The notes: generated from the letters alone by a model not told the origin. Positions 8,941 to 17,887 are shown, counted from the stretch's first letter. The stretch is 64,000 bases of DNA from Zymomonas mobilis (GCF_006715975.1 NZ_VFOF01000001.1:1374001-1438000), one strand, 5' to 3'. A program made the numbers and translations.

Positions 8941-9189
8941 ATGACTGAAAATAAGGCTATTTGGCAGCAGACTGTCGCACTTATCGAACCGTTCAACAAA
9001 AAAGAAGTTCCGTTGACCGAAGATACGAGCTTTGCCACCGGTCTTGAATGGGACAGCTTGACGGTTATGGATTTTGTAGCGGCTGTCGAAGATGAATTCG
9101 ATATTTCGATTTCGATGAATTTGCAGGCTGAAATCGAAACTGTCGGTCAGCTTGTTGCTGTGATTGAAAAGCTGGTAAACGAAAAATAA
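8941..9189 (+). CDS. acyl carrier protein dedicated to sphingolipid synthesis
   Basis: An 82-residue acidic four-helix carrier with the phosphopantetheine attachment serine at residue 39 in GLEWDSLTVMDF. It is distinct from the house-keeping AcpP at 19344-19580: the DSL motif is kept but the surrounding sequence diverges. It sits 61 bases upstream of serine palmitoyltransferase, as in other sphingolipid-making alphaproteobacteria where a specialised carrier (AcpR in Caulobacter) supplies the acyl chain. An upstream extension of the frame to 8626 crosses the divergent promoter region and is rejected. The role comes from context. Confidence 0.9.
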   Translation: MTENKAIWQQTVALIEPFNKKEVPLTEDTSFATGLEWDSLTVMDFVAAVEDEFDISISMNLQAEIETVGQLVAVIEKLVNEK

Positions 9190-9250
9190 CCGATATTCCC
9201 GATAGATGGCCTGTTAATGCCGTCTGATAAACCGTTACGAACTGAAAGTA

Positions 9251-10462
9251 TTGCAGGTGACTGATCTTTTTTCAAAATTTGACCCGCTGATTGCTATCCG
9301 CAAAGAAATGTTAAGTCATGGTGGGCGCGACCCTTTTTCTGTGGTGATGGAGAAGGTGTTATCACCGACAAAAGCCATCATTAAAGGCAAGCCGGTTACC
9401 CTGCTTGGCACCTATAATTATATGGGGATGACATTTGACCCCGACGTTATTGCCGCCGGTGAGAAAGCGTTAAAGGAATTCGGTGCAGGCACAACCGGAT
9501 CGCGCGTTCTGAACGGGACTTATCAGGGGCATAAAGCCTGTGAAGACGCGTTGAAAGACTATTATGGCATGGAACATGCCATGGTATTTTCGACTGGATA
9601 TCAGGCAAATTTGGGCATGATTTCGACTTTGGCTGGTAAAGGCGAATATGTCATTATTGATGCCGATAGCCATGCGTCGATTTATGATGGATGCCGACTC
9701 GGCAATGCCGAAATCATCCGTTTTCGTCACAACTCTCCCGAAGATCTCGATCGTCGCCTTGCCCGTTTGCCGAAAGAGGCGGGTAAGCTGGTCGTTTTGG
9801 AAGGCGTTTATTCAATGCTGGGCGATATTGCGCCTTTGGCAGAGATGGTCGCCATCGCCAAAAAGCATGATGCACTGATTCTCGATGATGAAGCGCATGG
9901 CATGGGATTCTTTGGTAAGAATGGCCGTGGCGTTTTTGAAGAATTGGGTCTGGAAGGTCAGATTGACTTTATTGTCGGCACCTTTTCAAAATCAGTCGGC
10001 ACGGTCGGCGGCTTCTGTGTTTCCAATCATCCGCAATTCGAAATCTTGCGTTTGGTATGCCGTCCTTATGTCTTCACCGCATCTTTGCCGCCGAGTGTTA
10101 TCGCTACCGCAGAAGCTTCCATCCGCAAGCTTCAAAAAGCGCACGACAAGCGGGAACATCTGTGGAAAAATTCTCGCCGTTTGCATGGCGGTCTGACAGA
10201 AATGGGATTCACGTTGGGAACCAAGACTGCCCAGTCGGCGATTATTGCTGTTATCCTACCCGATCAGGAACAGGCTGTTGCGATGTGGCAAGCGCTGCTT
10301 GAGCTGGGTCTTTATGTCAATTTGGCACGCCCACCAGCGACCCCTGCCGGTATGTTCTTGCTGCGTTGTTCGCTTTGTGCCGAGCATAGCGATGAAGAAG
10401 TGACCGAAATTTTGGCTATGTTCAAAAAAGCGGGTCAGATAACGGGCGTTTTAGCCGCCTAA
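9251..10462 (+). CDS. spt: serine palmitoyltransferase (alpha-oxoamine synthase)
   Basis: A PLP enzyme condensing L-serine with an acyl thioester to 3-ketosphinganine, the first step of sphingolipid synthesis; bacterial forms are soluble homodimers. Visible motifs: NYMGMTFDP and GTTGSRVLNGTYQGH near the N-terminus, DADSHASIYDG (PLP-stacking histidine), DDEAHGMGFFGKNGRG (aspartate to the pyridine nitrogen) and GTFSKSVGTVGGF with the Schiff-base lysine near residue 244. At 403 residues it matches the sphingomonad enzyme rather than KBL or BioF, and the dedicated carrier upstream supports this. The start is TTG 9251 or GTG 9257; neither has a strong ribosome-binding site. Confidence 0.92.
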   Translation: MQVTDLFSKFDPLIAIRKEMLSHGGRDPFSVVMEKVLSPTKAIIKGKPVTLLGTYNYMGMTFDPDVIAAGEKALKEFGAGTTGSRVLNGTYQGHKACEDALKDYYGMEHAMVFSTGYQANLGMISTLAGKGEYVIIDADSHASIYDGCRLGNAEIIRFRHNSPEDLDRRLARLPKEAGKLVVLEGVYSMLGDIAPLAEMVAIAKKHDALILDDEAHGMGFFGKNGRGVFEELGLEGQIDFIVGTFSKSVGTVGGFCVSNHPQFEILRLVCRPYVFTASLPPSVIATAEASIRKLQKAHDKREHLWKNSRRLHGGLTEMGFTLGTKTAQSAIIAVILPDQEQAVAMWQALLELGLYVNLARPPATPAGMFLLRCSLCAEHSDEEVTEILAMFKKAGQITGVLAA

Positions 10463-10480
10463 ATTGTATTTGATGTAAAA

Positions 10481-10518
10481 AAATCTTCCGGTCATTTTGC
10501 TTGGCCGGAAGATTTTTT
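10481..10518 (+). terminator. spt terminator
   Basis: Stem AAATCTTCCGG (10481-10491) pairing with CCGGAAGATTT (10505-10515), loop of 13 bases, then a T run. It lies 18 bases after the spt stop. Confidence 0.88.
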
Positions 10519-10620
10519 ATGGGGTTAATCTGTTCGGCCTTGGATTTCGACATTATCTGTCATTCGTGAAGATGAGAAATAGGCAAGAGAAGCCATTGAG
10601 GTCGTAAAAGAAGATAAGAC

Positions 10621-10644
10621 AGAAAAAGACAGGCTGCTTTTTCT
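10621..10644 (-). terminator. possible terminator of the SUMT gene
   Basis: AGAAAAAG (10621-10628) pairs with CTTTTTCT (10637-10644). Read on the minus strand the stem ends in CTTTTTCT, 25 bases past the methyltransferase stop. The stem is AT-rich, so it is weaker than the others here. Confidence 0.4.
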
Positions 10645-10669
10645 GCTTCATAGAGAGAAAATACCGGTT

Positions 10670-11479
10670 TTAATCGGCCATTGCATCCATCACTTCGCAA
10701 TCCTGATGCAGGGTATTTTTGGGTTTAGCCAATAACGCGACATCCCCGACAACCAGAATAGCGGGGCCGTTAACCTTTTCATTCTGAATGGTGTTTTCAA
10801 GATTGATAAGGGAAGAACGAATGACCCGACTGTCTTTGCAAGTTCCCCGTTCGATAATCACCACGGGTATATGGCTGTCGACGCCTTCATGGATGAGGCA
10901 TTGCGTGATGAATTGCGCTTTTTTGACGTCCATATAGACGACCAAAGTATGACCTGAACCCGCAAGCCCTTTCCAGTTGACCGAAGAAGCGGTGTCCTGT
11001 TCTGGTGTCGAGACAAAGCTGACCACGTCAGACAGGCCACGATGGGTCAAAGGTAACATCGCGTCAGCAGCACAGCCCAAAGCCGCAGAGACGCCCGGCA
11101 CCACTTCGACGGGCATACCGGCAGCGCGAACCGCCTCGACCTCTTCCCCGCCCCGACCGAAGACAAATGGATCACCGCCTTTCAGGCGCACCACAATTGA
11201 TCCCGTCCTGACATGGGCAATCACCAAGGCGTTGATTTCACCCTGTGTTAAAAGCTGGCGTTTGTTTTTTTGGCCGTTGCTTTCAGAACAGACAGCGATA
11301 GCCTGTGCCGTTTTAGGAATATAGGAGAGAATTTCAGCGTCGATTTCGGCATCATAGACCACGACATCAGCCTGTCGCAGGACATCCACCGCACGCAAGG
11401 TCAGCAGTTCTGGATTACCGGGACCGGCACCCACAAGAATAACCCGTCCACGGGCTTCAGGATCGAGCAAACTAGTCAT
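10670..11479 (-). CDS. cobA: uroporphyrinogen-III C-methyltransferase (siroheme synthesis)
   Basis: Methylates uroporphyrinogen III at C2 and C7 with SAM to give precorrin-2, the precursor of siroheme for sulfite reductase. The 269 residues show the tetrapyrrole methylase pattern: VGAGPGNPELLTLRA (residues 16-30), VVYDAEID, RLKGGDPFVFGRGGEE (SAM loop), VPGVSAALG and PLTHRG. This is the methyltransferase-only form, lacking the CysG dehydrogenase/ferrochelatase part. Downstream of VVYD the usual glycine-lysine loop is replaced by AVCSESNGQKN, a mild variation. Oriented away from the AstD-like gene, so separately transcribed. Confidence 0.92.
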   Translation of the reverse strand: MTSLLDPEARGRVILVGAGPGNPELLTLRAVDVLRQADVVVYDAEIDAEILSYIPKTAQAIAVCSESNGQKNKRQLLTQGEINALVIAHVRTGSIVVRLKGGDPFVFGRGGEEVEAVRAAGMPVEVVPGVSAALGCAADAMLPLTHRGLSDVVSFVSTPEQDTASSVNWKGLAGSGHTLVVYMDVKKAQFITQCLIHEGVDSHIPVVIIERGTCKDSRVIRSSLINLENTIQNEKVNGPAILVVGDVALLAKPKNTLHQDCEVMDAMAD

Positions 11480-11790
11480 AATAATATCTTTTGTCCGTTT
11501 TCGCGACCTTAGGGCAAATCATCTTTGCTTTCCTTGCACTTAGGGAAACTTTAGTCCTTGGGACAGGCAAGGTGAATGATGGGGAGGCAGGTCGGGAAAA
11601 ACAATCATCCTTCCTAAATTTATTCGCGTTGTTTGCTCCGGAATAAATCCAAAGTATTATAATTGTCTGACTTTTTTGTTTGCGATAGCCTGAACAAAAG
11701 CTTTTCGCATTATTCTTTTCAAAGGTAAGACAAGCAATAGAAAAGCCAAAGCTTTTATGAAATGATGAGGGATAGGGGAGTTAAAACAAT
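11480..11790. other. divergent promoter region, SUMT gene / aldehyde dehydrogenase
   Basis: 311 bases between divergent genes. It should contain both promoters. A GGGGAG about eleven bases before the ATG at 11791 is the likely ribosome-binding site of the dehydrogenase gene. I see no operator-like palindrome or RNA gene. Confidence 0.45.
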
Positions 11791-13203
11791 ATGACACAGA
11801 TTATCACCTCAACCGAACCTGCGACGGGTCAGTTATTATGGCAAGGATCGGTGGGCGACGTTGATCAAGCTGTCAACAAAGCACGCGCAGCCTTAACGCC
11901 ATGGGCAAAGACCCCATTAGAAAAGCGTATTGCAATATTGGAACGTTTTGCCGGACTTGTTCGGGAAAAGGCTGATTTGTTCGGAGAGGTTATTGCCAAA
12001 GAAACCGGTAAGCCTTTTTGGGAAGCCCGCACCGAAGCCCAGATTGTTGCCAATAAAGTCGATATATCGGTTCTGGCCTATAAAGATCGCACCTATCAGA
12101 CGGCTTTGCCGGATATCGCCCCAGACGTAAAAAGCGGCATTAGCTATAAACCGCATGGGGTTTTGGCGGTTTTAGGCCCCTTCAATTTTCCGGCGCATCT
12201 GCCCAATGGTCATATTGTTCCGGCCTTGATTGCCGGTAATGTTATCATCTTTAAGCCTTCTGAAAAAACGCCCGCTTCCGGTGAATTTTTGGTAAAATGC
12301 TATCATGAAGCCGGTGTGCCAGAAGATGCAGTACAGCTGGTTATCGGTGGACGGCCTGAAGGGGAAGCTTTGAGCCGCCATAGCGGAATTGATGGCCTGT
12401 TATTTACGGGATCATCACAAGGCGGCATTGCGCTTAGCCGGATTTTTGCGGAAACACCCGGGCGGATTTTGGCATTGGAAATGGGCGGTAACAATCCGCT
12501 AGTTATTTGGAACAGCCAAGATATTGAATCAGCCGCCGCGATTGCAGTCCAATCAGCTTATTTATCCGCAGGTCAGCGCTGCACCTGTGCGCGTCGTTTA
12601 ATTATTCAGGACGGGCAGCATCAGCCTTTATTACAGGCGATTGATCGCTTGGCCGACCAGTTGATTATTGACCAACCCTTTGCTGATCCTCAGCCTTTCA
12701 TGGGTTGTGTCATTGATAATGATTCCGCTGATTATATCGAAAAATCTTTCAAGGCACTGGTCGAAAAAGGCGCAAAAGTTTTGCGGCCTTTGCAGCGTCC
12801 AGATCGTGAAAAGCCTTTCTTGACCCCTGCTCTTCTGGATATGACGGATTGCGCCGATAAGGTGGATGACGAAATTTTCGGCCCTGTTTTGAAGGTTATT
12901 CGGGTACCCGATTTTGAAGCCGCCATCAAAGAAGCGAACAACACCCGCTTTGGTTTGTCAGCTGCTTTGGTTGATGATTCCGAAGAAGATTTTGTCCGTT
13001 TTCGGGATGAAGTCCGTGCCGGTATCATTAACTGGAACCGCCCGACCAATGGCGCACCGTCAACGGCACCTTTTGGTGGCGTAGGTTTGTCAGGCAACCA
13101 TAGACCCGGTGCCTATTTTGCCGCAGATTATTGCGCTTATCCGGTGACTTCCACTGAATCGATCACAGCGGATACCCGCATCACTGTCGGTTTGAAGAAG
13201 TAA
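11791..13203 (+). CDS. astD: aldehyde dehydrogenase, AstD (succinylglutamate semialdehyde dehydrogenase) type
   Basis: An NAD(P)-dependent aldehyde dehydrogenase of 470 residues. Catalytic features: LEMGGNNPLVIW (general-base glutamate) and SAGQRCTCARRL with the nucleophilic cysteine 264; ETGKPFWEARTEAQIV and KVDISVLAY near residues 70-100 are characteristic of AstD, the fourth step of the arginine succinyltransferase pathway. No astA, astB, astC or astE is adjacent, so the substrate in this organism is uncertain; a broader aldehyde role is possible. Alternative reading: another succinylating semialdehyde dehydrogenase. Single gene ending in a shared terminator. Confidence 0.82.
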   Translation: MTQIITSTEPATGQLLWQGSVGDVDQAVNKARAALTPWAKTPLEKRIAILERFAGLVREKADLFGEVIAKETGKPFWEARTEAQIVANKVDISVLAYKDRTYQTALPDIAPDVKSGISYKPHGVLAVLGPFNFPAHLPNGHIVPALIAGNVIIFKPSEKTPASGEFLVKCYHEAGVPEDAVQLVIGGRPEGEALSRHSGIDGLLFTGSSQGGIALSRIFAETPGRILALEMGGNNPLVIWNSQDIESAAAIAVQSAYLSAGQRCTCARRLIIQDGQHQPLLQAIDRLADQLIIDQPFADPQPFMGCVIDNDSADYIEKSFKALVEKGAKVLRPLQRPDREKPFLTPALLDMTDCADKVDDEIFGPVLKVIRVPDFEAAIKEANNTRFGLSAALVDDSEEDFVRFRDEVRAGIINWNRPTNGAPSTAPFGGVGLSGNHRPGAYFAADYCAYPVTSTESITADTRITVGLKK

Positions 13204-13211
13204 TTTTGAGA

Positions 13212-13250
13212 AAAAAGGCTGCCTATTTTCAATGAATAGGCAGCCTTTTT
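13212..13250. terminator. bidirectional terminator between convergent genes
   Basis: Sixteen-base-pair stem: A5GGCTGCCTATT (13212-13227) with AATAGGCAGCCT5 (13235-13250), loop of seven bases. It has A and T runs on both sides and serves the AstD-type gene (plus) and the amidohydrolase gene (minus), which converge here. Confidence 0.95.
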
Positions 13251-13260
13251 AAAAATAGGT

Positions 13261-14862
13261 TTAATTATGTGACCATGCCTGTCGGCCGCCGACCCAGCTT
13301 TCCAAGATTTTAGTCTGGCGCAAGGCGTTGTTATCAACGGTCAGAGGGTCGCGATCCAGAAAGAGAAAATCGGCATAATAACCCGGCATGAGCCGACCAA
13401 TTTGCTTTTCAGCAAAAGCGGCATAGGCGGGTTGGATCATATAATAAGAAAAGACATTTTCTCGATTGAGCTTTTTATCTTTTTTATCGAGGCTGTCCTG
13501 ACGATCGAGAATATCGGCGATCGTTTCAAAAGGTGAAGCCGATATACCCCCGAAAGTCACCTGAACCGAATGATCGAGAAGATCATCCCATGCTTCTATT
13601 TCAGGAAGGCGGTTTGCGCCGATGCGCTGTTCAATGACAGCTTTATCCGTGAAATAAGAGGCAGGCTGCATGGATACGACCAGATCATATTGAGAAAGTC
13701 GTTTAAGATCACCGTTGTCGATCAGGCTGGCATTTTCAATCCGCCAACGACGGTCGCCTTTATAGCTTTGCGATAATTCATCTATGGCATTTAAAAGCTG
13801 GTTGCTGGCAGCGTCACCGCTAGCCTGAACGGCAACTTGGAAACCATCCATCGCAGCGCGGCTCATCAAATTCCGTAATTTAGTATCGTTGAGAGTATCG
13901 CTGCCCTGTTGGCTGCTGTTGTCGGAATAGGCTTGTTTCAGCCATGCGTGACGAGAGACGATATTGCCATCAATCGTGAAGGTAACGCCGCTCATTGACA
14001 GATGACCATCATATAAAAGCGAAGTCGGGTATTTGCCCGCAATAGAGAGCAGCGGTTCAATGCCTTGGGCATAGGATTTTATTCTAAGGCGCAAGCGGCC
14101 GAGATCCCCCATGCGACGCATGACATTCCAGTCATCAACCGAGGTGCCCATATCGGTTGCAGATGTAATGCCCCGACTAAGCAATATCTTTTGAATAGTA
14201 AGAAAAGCAGCATCTCGTTCGATCGGTTGTAGTGGAGGAATGGCTTGTTTGAGGCGGTCGATCGCCTCCCCTGTGATAATGCCAATAGAGGCAGTTTTGT
14301 CAGGGTTTTGCGCGGGTTTTATCTGTGCTTTTTCGAGTGCGAGACTATTCGCTAATCCGATATAGCCATCTGAACGCAACAGCCAGACAGGGCGATCATT
14401 GACGATTTTATCAATATCGCTTGCCTGTGGCATGGTCGCGCTATGCCATCTTTGTTCATTCCAGCCACTGCCCAAAATCCAGCGTGCAGTGGGGTGATCG
14501 CTGGCAAATTGCTTGAGCTTTTCTTGTGCTTCGGCAAGGGAATGGGTGTCAGAAAGATCAAGCTGCAACGCATCTTCACCAGAAGCCATGATATGGCTGT
14601 GAGCGTCTACGAAACCCGGAATAAGGGTTTTATTTTGACCATTCAGATAAAAATCGGGTGAAGCAGGTCTTTTGTCATTTTTGTTAAGAAGTTTGGTTAC
14701 CTTACCATCCCGCCCAATAAGCAAAGCATTAAAGCGGTAAGGATGACCTTTATTATCAAATGTGATGCCGTTAACCTGATCGATCAGACCGTCGGCATAA
14801 GCAGGTAAAGCTGTGAACGCGGTAAGGCCTGCTATGAATGCCAGCGTTTTTACTATTTTCAA
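13261..14862 (-). CDS. exported amidohydrolase family protein (YtcJ-like)
   Basis: A 533-residue metal-dependent amidohydrolase. A cleavable signal peptide (MKIVKTLAFIAGLTAFTALPAYA) puts it in the periplasm. The metal-binding GFVDAHSHI follows an N-terminal beta-sandwich, and the TIM-barrel region carries FTIDGNIVSRHAW, WRIENASLI and TFGGISASPFETI, as in the amidohydrolase 3 (YtcJ/AepA) group. The usual histidine of the IEHA motif is asparagine here (IENA). The start is TTG at 14862 with GGAGA eight bases upstream. Substrate unknown; hydrolysis of a C-N bond is inferred from the family. Confidence 0.82.
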   Translation of the reverse strand: MKIVKTLAFIAGLTAFTALPAYADGLIDQVNGITFDNKGHPYRFNALLIGRDGKVTKLLNKNDKRPASPDFYLNGQNKTLIPGFVDAHSHIMASGEDALQLDLSDTHSLAEAQEKLKQFASDHPTARWILGSGWNEQRWHSATMPQASDIDKIVNDRPVWLLRSDGYIGLANSLALEKAQIKPAQNPDKTASIGIITGEAIDRLKQAIPPLQPIERDAAFLTIQKILLSRGITSATDMGTSVDDWNVMRRMGDLGRLRLRIKSYAQGIEPLLSIAGKYPTSLLYDGHLSMSGVTFTIDGNIVSRHAWLKQAYSDNSSQQGSDTLNDTKLRNLMSRAAMDGFQVAVQASGDAASNQLLNAIDELSQSYKGDRRWRIENASLIDNGDLKRLSQYDLVVSMQPASYFTDKAVIEQRIGANRLPEIEAWDDLLDHSVQVTFGGISASPFETIADILDRQDSLDKKDKKLNRENVFSYYMIQPAYAAFAEKQIGRLMPGYYADFLFLDRDPLTVDNNALRQTKILESWVGGRQAWSHN

Positions 14863-15191
14863 CGCAGATTTCTCCTGAATATGTCGGGTGAGCGGCTCTT
14901 TTTGACTAAGAGTATTCTTCTATTTTCCGCGCGATAAAAAGCCGTAAAAAGGAATAAAGTTTAGCTGTGGTATTTCGATGATAGCGCCCAGAAGTCTTTT
15001 ATCCGATTAGATAAAATTTCCGATCAGCTTAGTCAGACAAGATTGTTTCGGTAAGCAGACAGCCTTCTGTTATGTGATAATCTACCCTATTTTTTTAAAA
15101 GTTAGGGGTATAGAGATAGAGCGATACTATCTGTTTTAGATTAAAAGTAATAACGCTGGAAAAACGTTATTGCCCAGACGCAGGATAAAGC
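14863..15191. other. divergent intergenic region with hairpin before ilvA
   Basis: 329 bases between divergent genes. Near the ilvA end, AATAACG (15149-15155) pairs with CGTTATT (15165-15171), a seven-base-pair hairpin 20 bases before the start codon. It could be a leader structure; no leader peptide rich in branched amino acids is evident. Confidence 0.4.
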
Positions 15192-16430
15192 ATGGTAAGC
15201 TTGGATAATCCAGAGACCCTTCCCGTTTCACTTGATGATATCAAATGTGCGCATCAGCGTATTAAAAATGCTATTATTAGAACCCCTACCCTTTACAGCC
15301 GGACTTTGTCCGACCTGATTGGTGCGGGTGTCTGGCTAAAATTTGAAAATTTCCAGTTTACAGCCGCCTATAAAGAACGTGGTGCGTTAAATAAATTATT
15401 GTCGCTGGACAAGGTTGCCCGTGAAAGAGGGGTTATTGCCGCTTCTGCTGGTAATCATGCCCAAGGTTTGGCTTATCATGGTAATCGTCTGGATATTCCG
15501 GTGACGATCGTGATGCCTGTCCATACCCCGACCGTCAAAGTGGAACAGACCCGTGGGCATGGTGCCAAGATTGTTCTTTACGGCGAGCAGTTTGATGAAT
15601 CCCTTGCTCATGCTTTAGAACTGGCTGAAAAAGATCAGCTGACCTTTGTGCATCCTTTCAATGATCCAGCAATTATTGCCGGTCAGGGCACGGTTGCCCT
15701 TGAAATGTTGGAAGATGCGCCAGCGATTGATACCTTGGTTGTTCCGGTTGGTGGCGGCGGCCTGATTTCAGGCTGTTCCGTTGTTGCCAAAAATTCGGAT
15801 CGGCCTTTGGACGTTATCGGTGCGGAAGCCGAGCTTTATCCTTCGATGTATAATTATATCAAAGGAAAAGATCTGCCTTGCGGCGGTGATACGCTGGCAG
15901 AAGGTATTGCGGTGCAGACACCGGGTATCTTGACGCGGCGTTTTGTCGAAGCTTTGGTCGATGATATTTTGTTGGTCAGTGAAACTAATATTGAACATGC
16001 GTTGTCTTTGATTGTTCAGATTGAAAAAACGATTGTCGAAGGGGCTGGTGCGGCCGGTCTTGGTGCGTTGTTGTCTCATCCTGAGCGTTTCCAAGGTAGA
16101 CAGGTCGGCATTATTTTTTCTGGTGGTAATATTGATACCCGCCTGTTAGCCAATGTGATGTTGCGTGATTTGGCGCGTTCTGGTCGTTTAGCTCGTTTAC
16201 GGGTGAGAATGAAAGACCAAGCCGGACAGCTTTACAAAGTGGCACGGGTTTTCCACGATCAGCAGGCCAATATTGTCGAGATTTCTTATCAGCGAATCTT
16301 TACGACGTTACCGGCCAAAGGACTGTGCGCGGATATCGAATGTGAAACCAGAGATCAGACGCATTTGACGCATTTAATCAATGCTCTGCGTGAAGCGGGT
16401 TATGGTGTGACTTTGATTGAACCAGCCTAA
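15192..16430 (+). CDS. ilvA: threonine ammonia-lyase with C-terminal ACT-like domain
   Basis: Deaminates threonine to 2-oxobutanoate, the entry to isoleucine. PLP fold type II: Schiff-base Lys61 in FTAAYKERGAL, SAGNHAQGLAYH for the substrate carboxylate, and the phosphate-binding glycine loop PVGGGGLISG near residue 187. Residues ~330-412 form one ACT-like regulatory domain (LARLRVRMKDQAGQLYKVA), the 400-residue form shared by TdcB-like and many alphaproteobacterial biosynthetic enzymes. AGGAT lies seven bases before the ATG. Followed after 34 bases by a small membrane-protein gene, probably co-transcribed. Confidence 0.94.
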   Translation: MVSLDNPETLPVSLDDIKCAHQRIKNAIIRTPTLYSRTLSDLIGAGVWLKFENFQFTAAYKERGALNKLLSLDKVARERGVIAASAGNHAQGLAYHGNRLDIPVTIVMPVHTPTVKVEQTRGHGAKIVLYGEQFDESLAHALELAEKDQLTFVHPFNDPAIIAGQGTVALEMLEDAPAIDTLVVPVGGGGLISGCSVVAKNSDRPLDVIGAEAELYPSMYNYIKGKDLPCGGDTLAEGIAVQTPGILTRRFVEALVDDILLVSETNIEHALSLIVQIEKTIVEGAGAAGLGALLSHPERFQGRQVGIIFSGGNIDTRLLANVMLRDLARSGRLARLRVRMKDQAGQLYKVARVFHDQQANIVEISYQRIFTTLPAKGLCADIECETRDQTHLTHLINALREAGYGVTLIEPA

Positions 16431-16464
16431 GTCACGGGCTGCTTTTGGAACAAGGATAAGATTT

Positions 16465-16710
16465 ATGGGTAAAATGCTTCTTTTGGGCAGTGCCGCATCT
16501 TTCGTTGCTCATCGTGTCGCGAAAAAGCAGCGGCGCGGTTTGGCTTCGGCGATTGTATCAACGACATTAGTGCCAGGGCTGGCCGCAGCTGGAGGCATCA
16601 TGTTGGGTGCAGCATCAGCCGGTGTTGTGGCGCAGCTGAAAAAAGGAGCGGAAACCCGCCCAATTACCAGCCGTTTGGCTCGGTTAAGAAATCTTAGAAA
16701 ACCGTCCTAA
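16465..16710 (+). CDS. small membrane protein of unknown function
   Basis: An 81-residue protein starting MGKMLLLGSAASF, with two weakly hydrophobic glycine/alanine-rich helices (about residues 1-15 and 28-55) around a basic stretch (RVAKKQRRG) and a basic tail (RLARLRNLRKPS). AAGGATAAG before the ATG at 16465 supports this start over the longer frame beginning at 16417 inside ilvA. No family recognised. It lies between ilvA and a terminator, so it is probably the last gene of that transcript. Confidence 0.6.
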   Translation: MGKMLLLGSAASFVAHRVAKKQRRGLASAIVSTTLVPGLAAAGGIMLGAASAGVVAQLKKGAETRPITSRLARLRNLRKPS

Positions 16711-16731
16711 AAGACTACAATAAATTTGATG

Positions 16732-16763
16732 AAAAAGGCGCTGTTTCGATGGCGTCTTTTTTT
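16732..16763 (+). terminator. terminator of ilvA and small membrane-protein gene
   Basis: AAAAAGGCGC pairs with GCGTCTTTTT (one G-T pair) across a short loop and is followed by further T. It lies 22 bases after the upstream stop codon. Confidence 0.8.
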
Positions 16764-16879
16764 GTGCATTTCGTTCGATTTGAAGAATTATGCGTAGCCT
16801 TAGGACGCTGTGCTTGCGGTTTTTAAAGAGCCACATTGTTAGACGCGTTTTTTAGAATTTTAATTTGGGATAGGAAAAG

Positions 16880-17881
16880 TCAGTTTTTCTTTGAAGCGTA
16901 ATAATCGCGAACATGGCGATTTTGTTCTTCCAAGCTATTGGAAAAAATATGGCCACCCTTGCCATTAGCAACAAAATAGAGCGCTTCAGTTTTTGCCGGA
17001 TGTAAAACCGCCTCAATAGATTGACGACCCGGATTGGTAATTGCCCCCTTTGGAAGGCCAAGCATTTGATAGGTGTTATAGTCGTTTTGCGCCTGTAATT
17101 CCGAACGAAGAATAGGATGTCCCAAAGGATAGCCATGCGTAATCGGATAAATAATCGTGGGATCAGCCTGTAACCGCATATTTTTGGCAAGGCGGTTATA
17201 ATAGACGCCGGCCACGATAGGTCGTTCTTCGGGAAGAGCGGTTTCTTTTTCCACGATAGAAGCAAGAATAATCGCTTCTTCGGGAGTTTTGACCTGTGCT
17301 TGAGGTGATTTATCAGCCCATAATTTATGGAGCATTTTTTGCATTGCCGATTGCATACGGGCAATGACAAGAGAACGTTTTTCACCGGGGGTAAAAGAAT
17401 AGCCGTCTGGTAACAGACTGCCTTCATCAGGAACGGTGATATCACCTGTTAAAAGTGGTTCAGCCATCAGACGATCATGCACTTCGAGAGAAGGCATGCC
17501 TTCCGGCACCACGAAGATATGCCGGACATTGGGGCCATGGGAAAGAAGGGTAATAACCTGATTAAGGGAGCTTGATGCCCCGATACGGTAATCGCCTGCC
17601 CTGAGCATAAAAGAGGGTTTGCTGTGTAACAGCCACAAGAAAACATTTTCGGAACGAATAACGTCCGCCTCTTTTAAGAGATGGGCTGTCCGGCCAAAAG
17701 AGCTGCCTTCCGGGATAGTGACAACCAATTCTTTGTTATTGGGGGTCACCATTGCCCGATGAAAAGCAATGCCGCCCAAGAAAACCAGCGCAAGCACCAG
17801 AAAAAGGAGCAGGCGGCCAAGCCAGCGGCTTGGCGGTTTTTGCCCGCTCATTCTGTCTTGCCGGTTAAAAAGGCGGCACAT
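16880..17881 (-). CDS. mltG: endolytic murein transglycosylase MltG
   Basis: Cuts nascent glycan strands and helps set peptidoglycan chain length at the inner membrane. The 333 residues contain one N-terminal membrane helix (about 21-42), a LysM-like segment (IPEGSSFGRTAHLLKEADVI) and the YceG catalytic domain: LPDGYSF, then ASIVEKET with the catalytic glutamate 211, followed by VAGVYYNRL, LQADPTIIYP and PGRQSIEAVLHP. The ATG at 17881 is six bases past the fabF stop; an internal ATG at 17851 (MSGQKPP) is a possible start. Last gene of a fabF-mltG pair. Confidence 0.95.
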   Translation of the reverse strand: MCRLFNRQDRMSGQKPPSRWLGRLLLFLVLALVFLGGIAFHRAMVTPNNKELVVTIPEGSSFGRTAHLLKEADVIRSENVFLWLLHSKPSFMLRAGDYRIGASSSLNQVITLLSHGPNVRHIFVVPEGMPSLEVHDRLMAEPLLTGDITVPDEGSLLPDGYSFTPGEKRSLVIARMQSAMQKMLHKLWADKSPQAQVKTPEEAIILASIVEKETALPEERPIVAGVYYNRLAKNMRLQADPTIIYPITHGYPLGHPILRSELQAQNDYNTYQMLGLPKGAITNPGRQSIEAVLHPAKTEALYFVANGKGGHIFSNSLEEQNRHVRDYYASKKN

Positions 17882-17887
17882 AATAGC

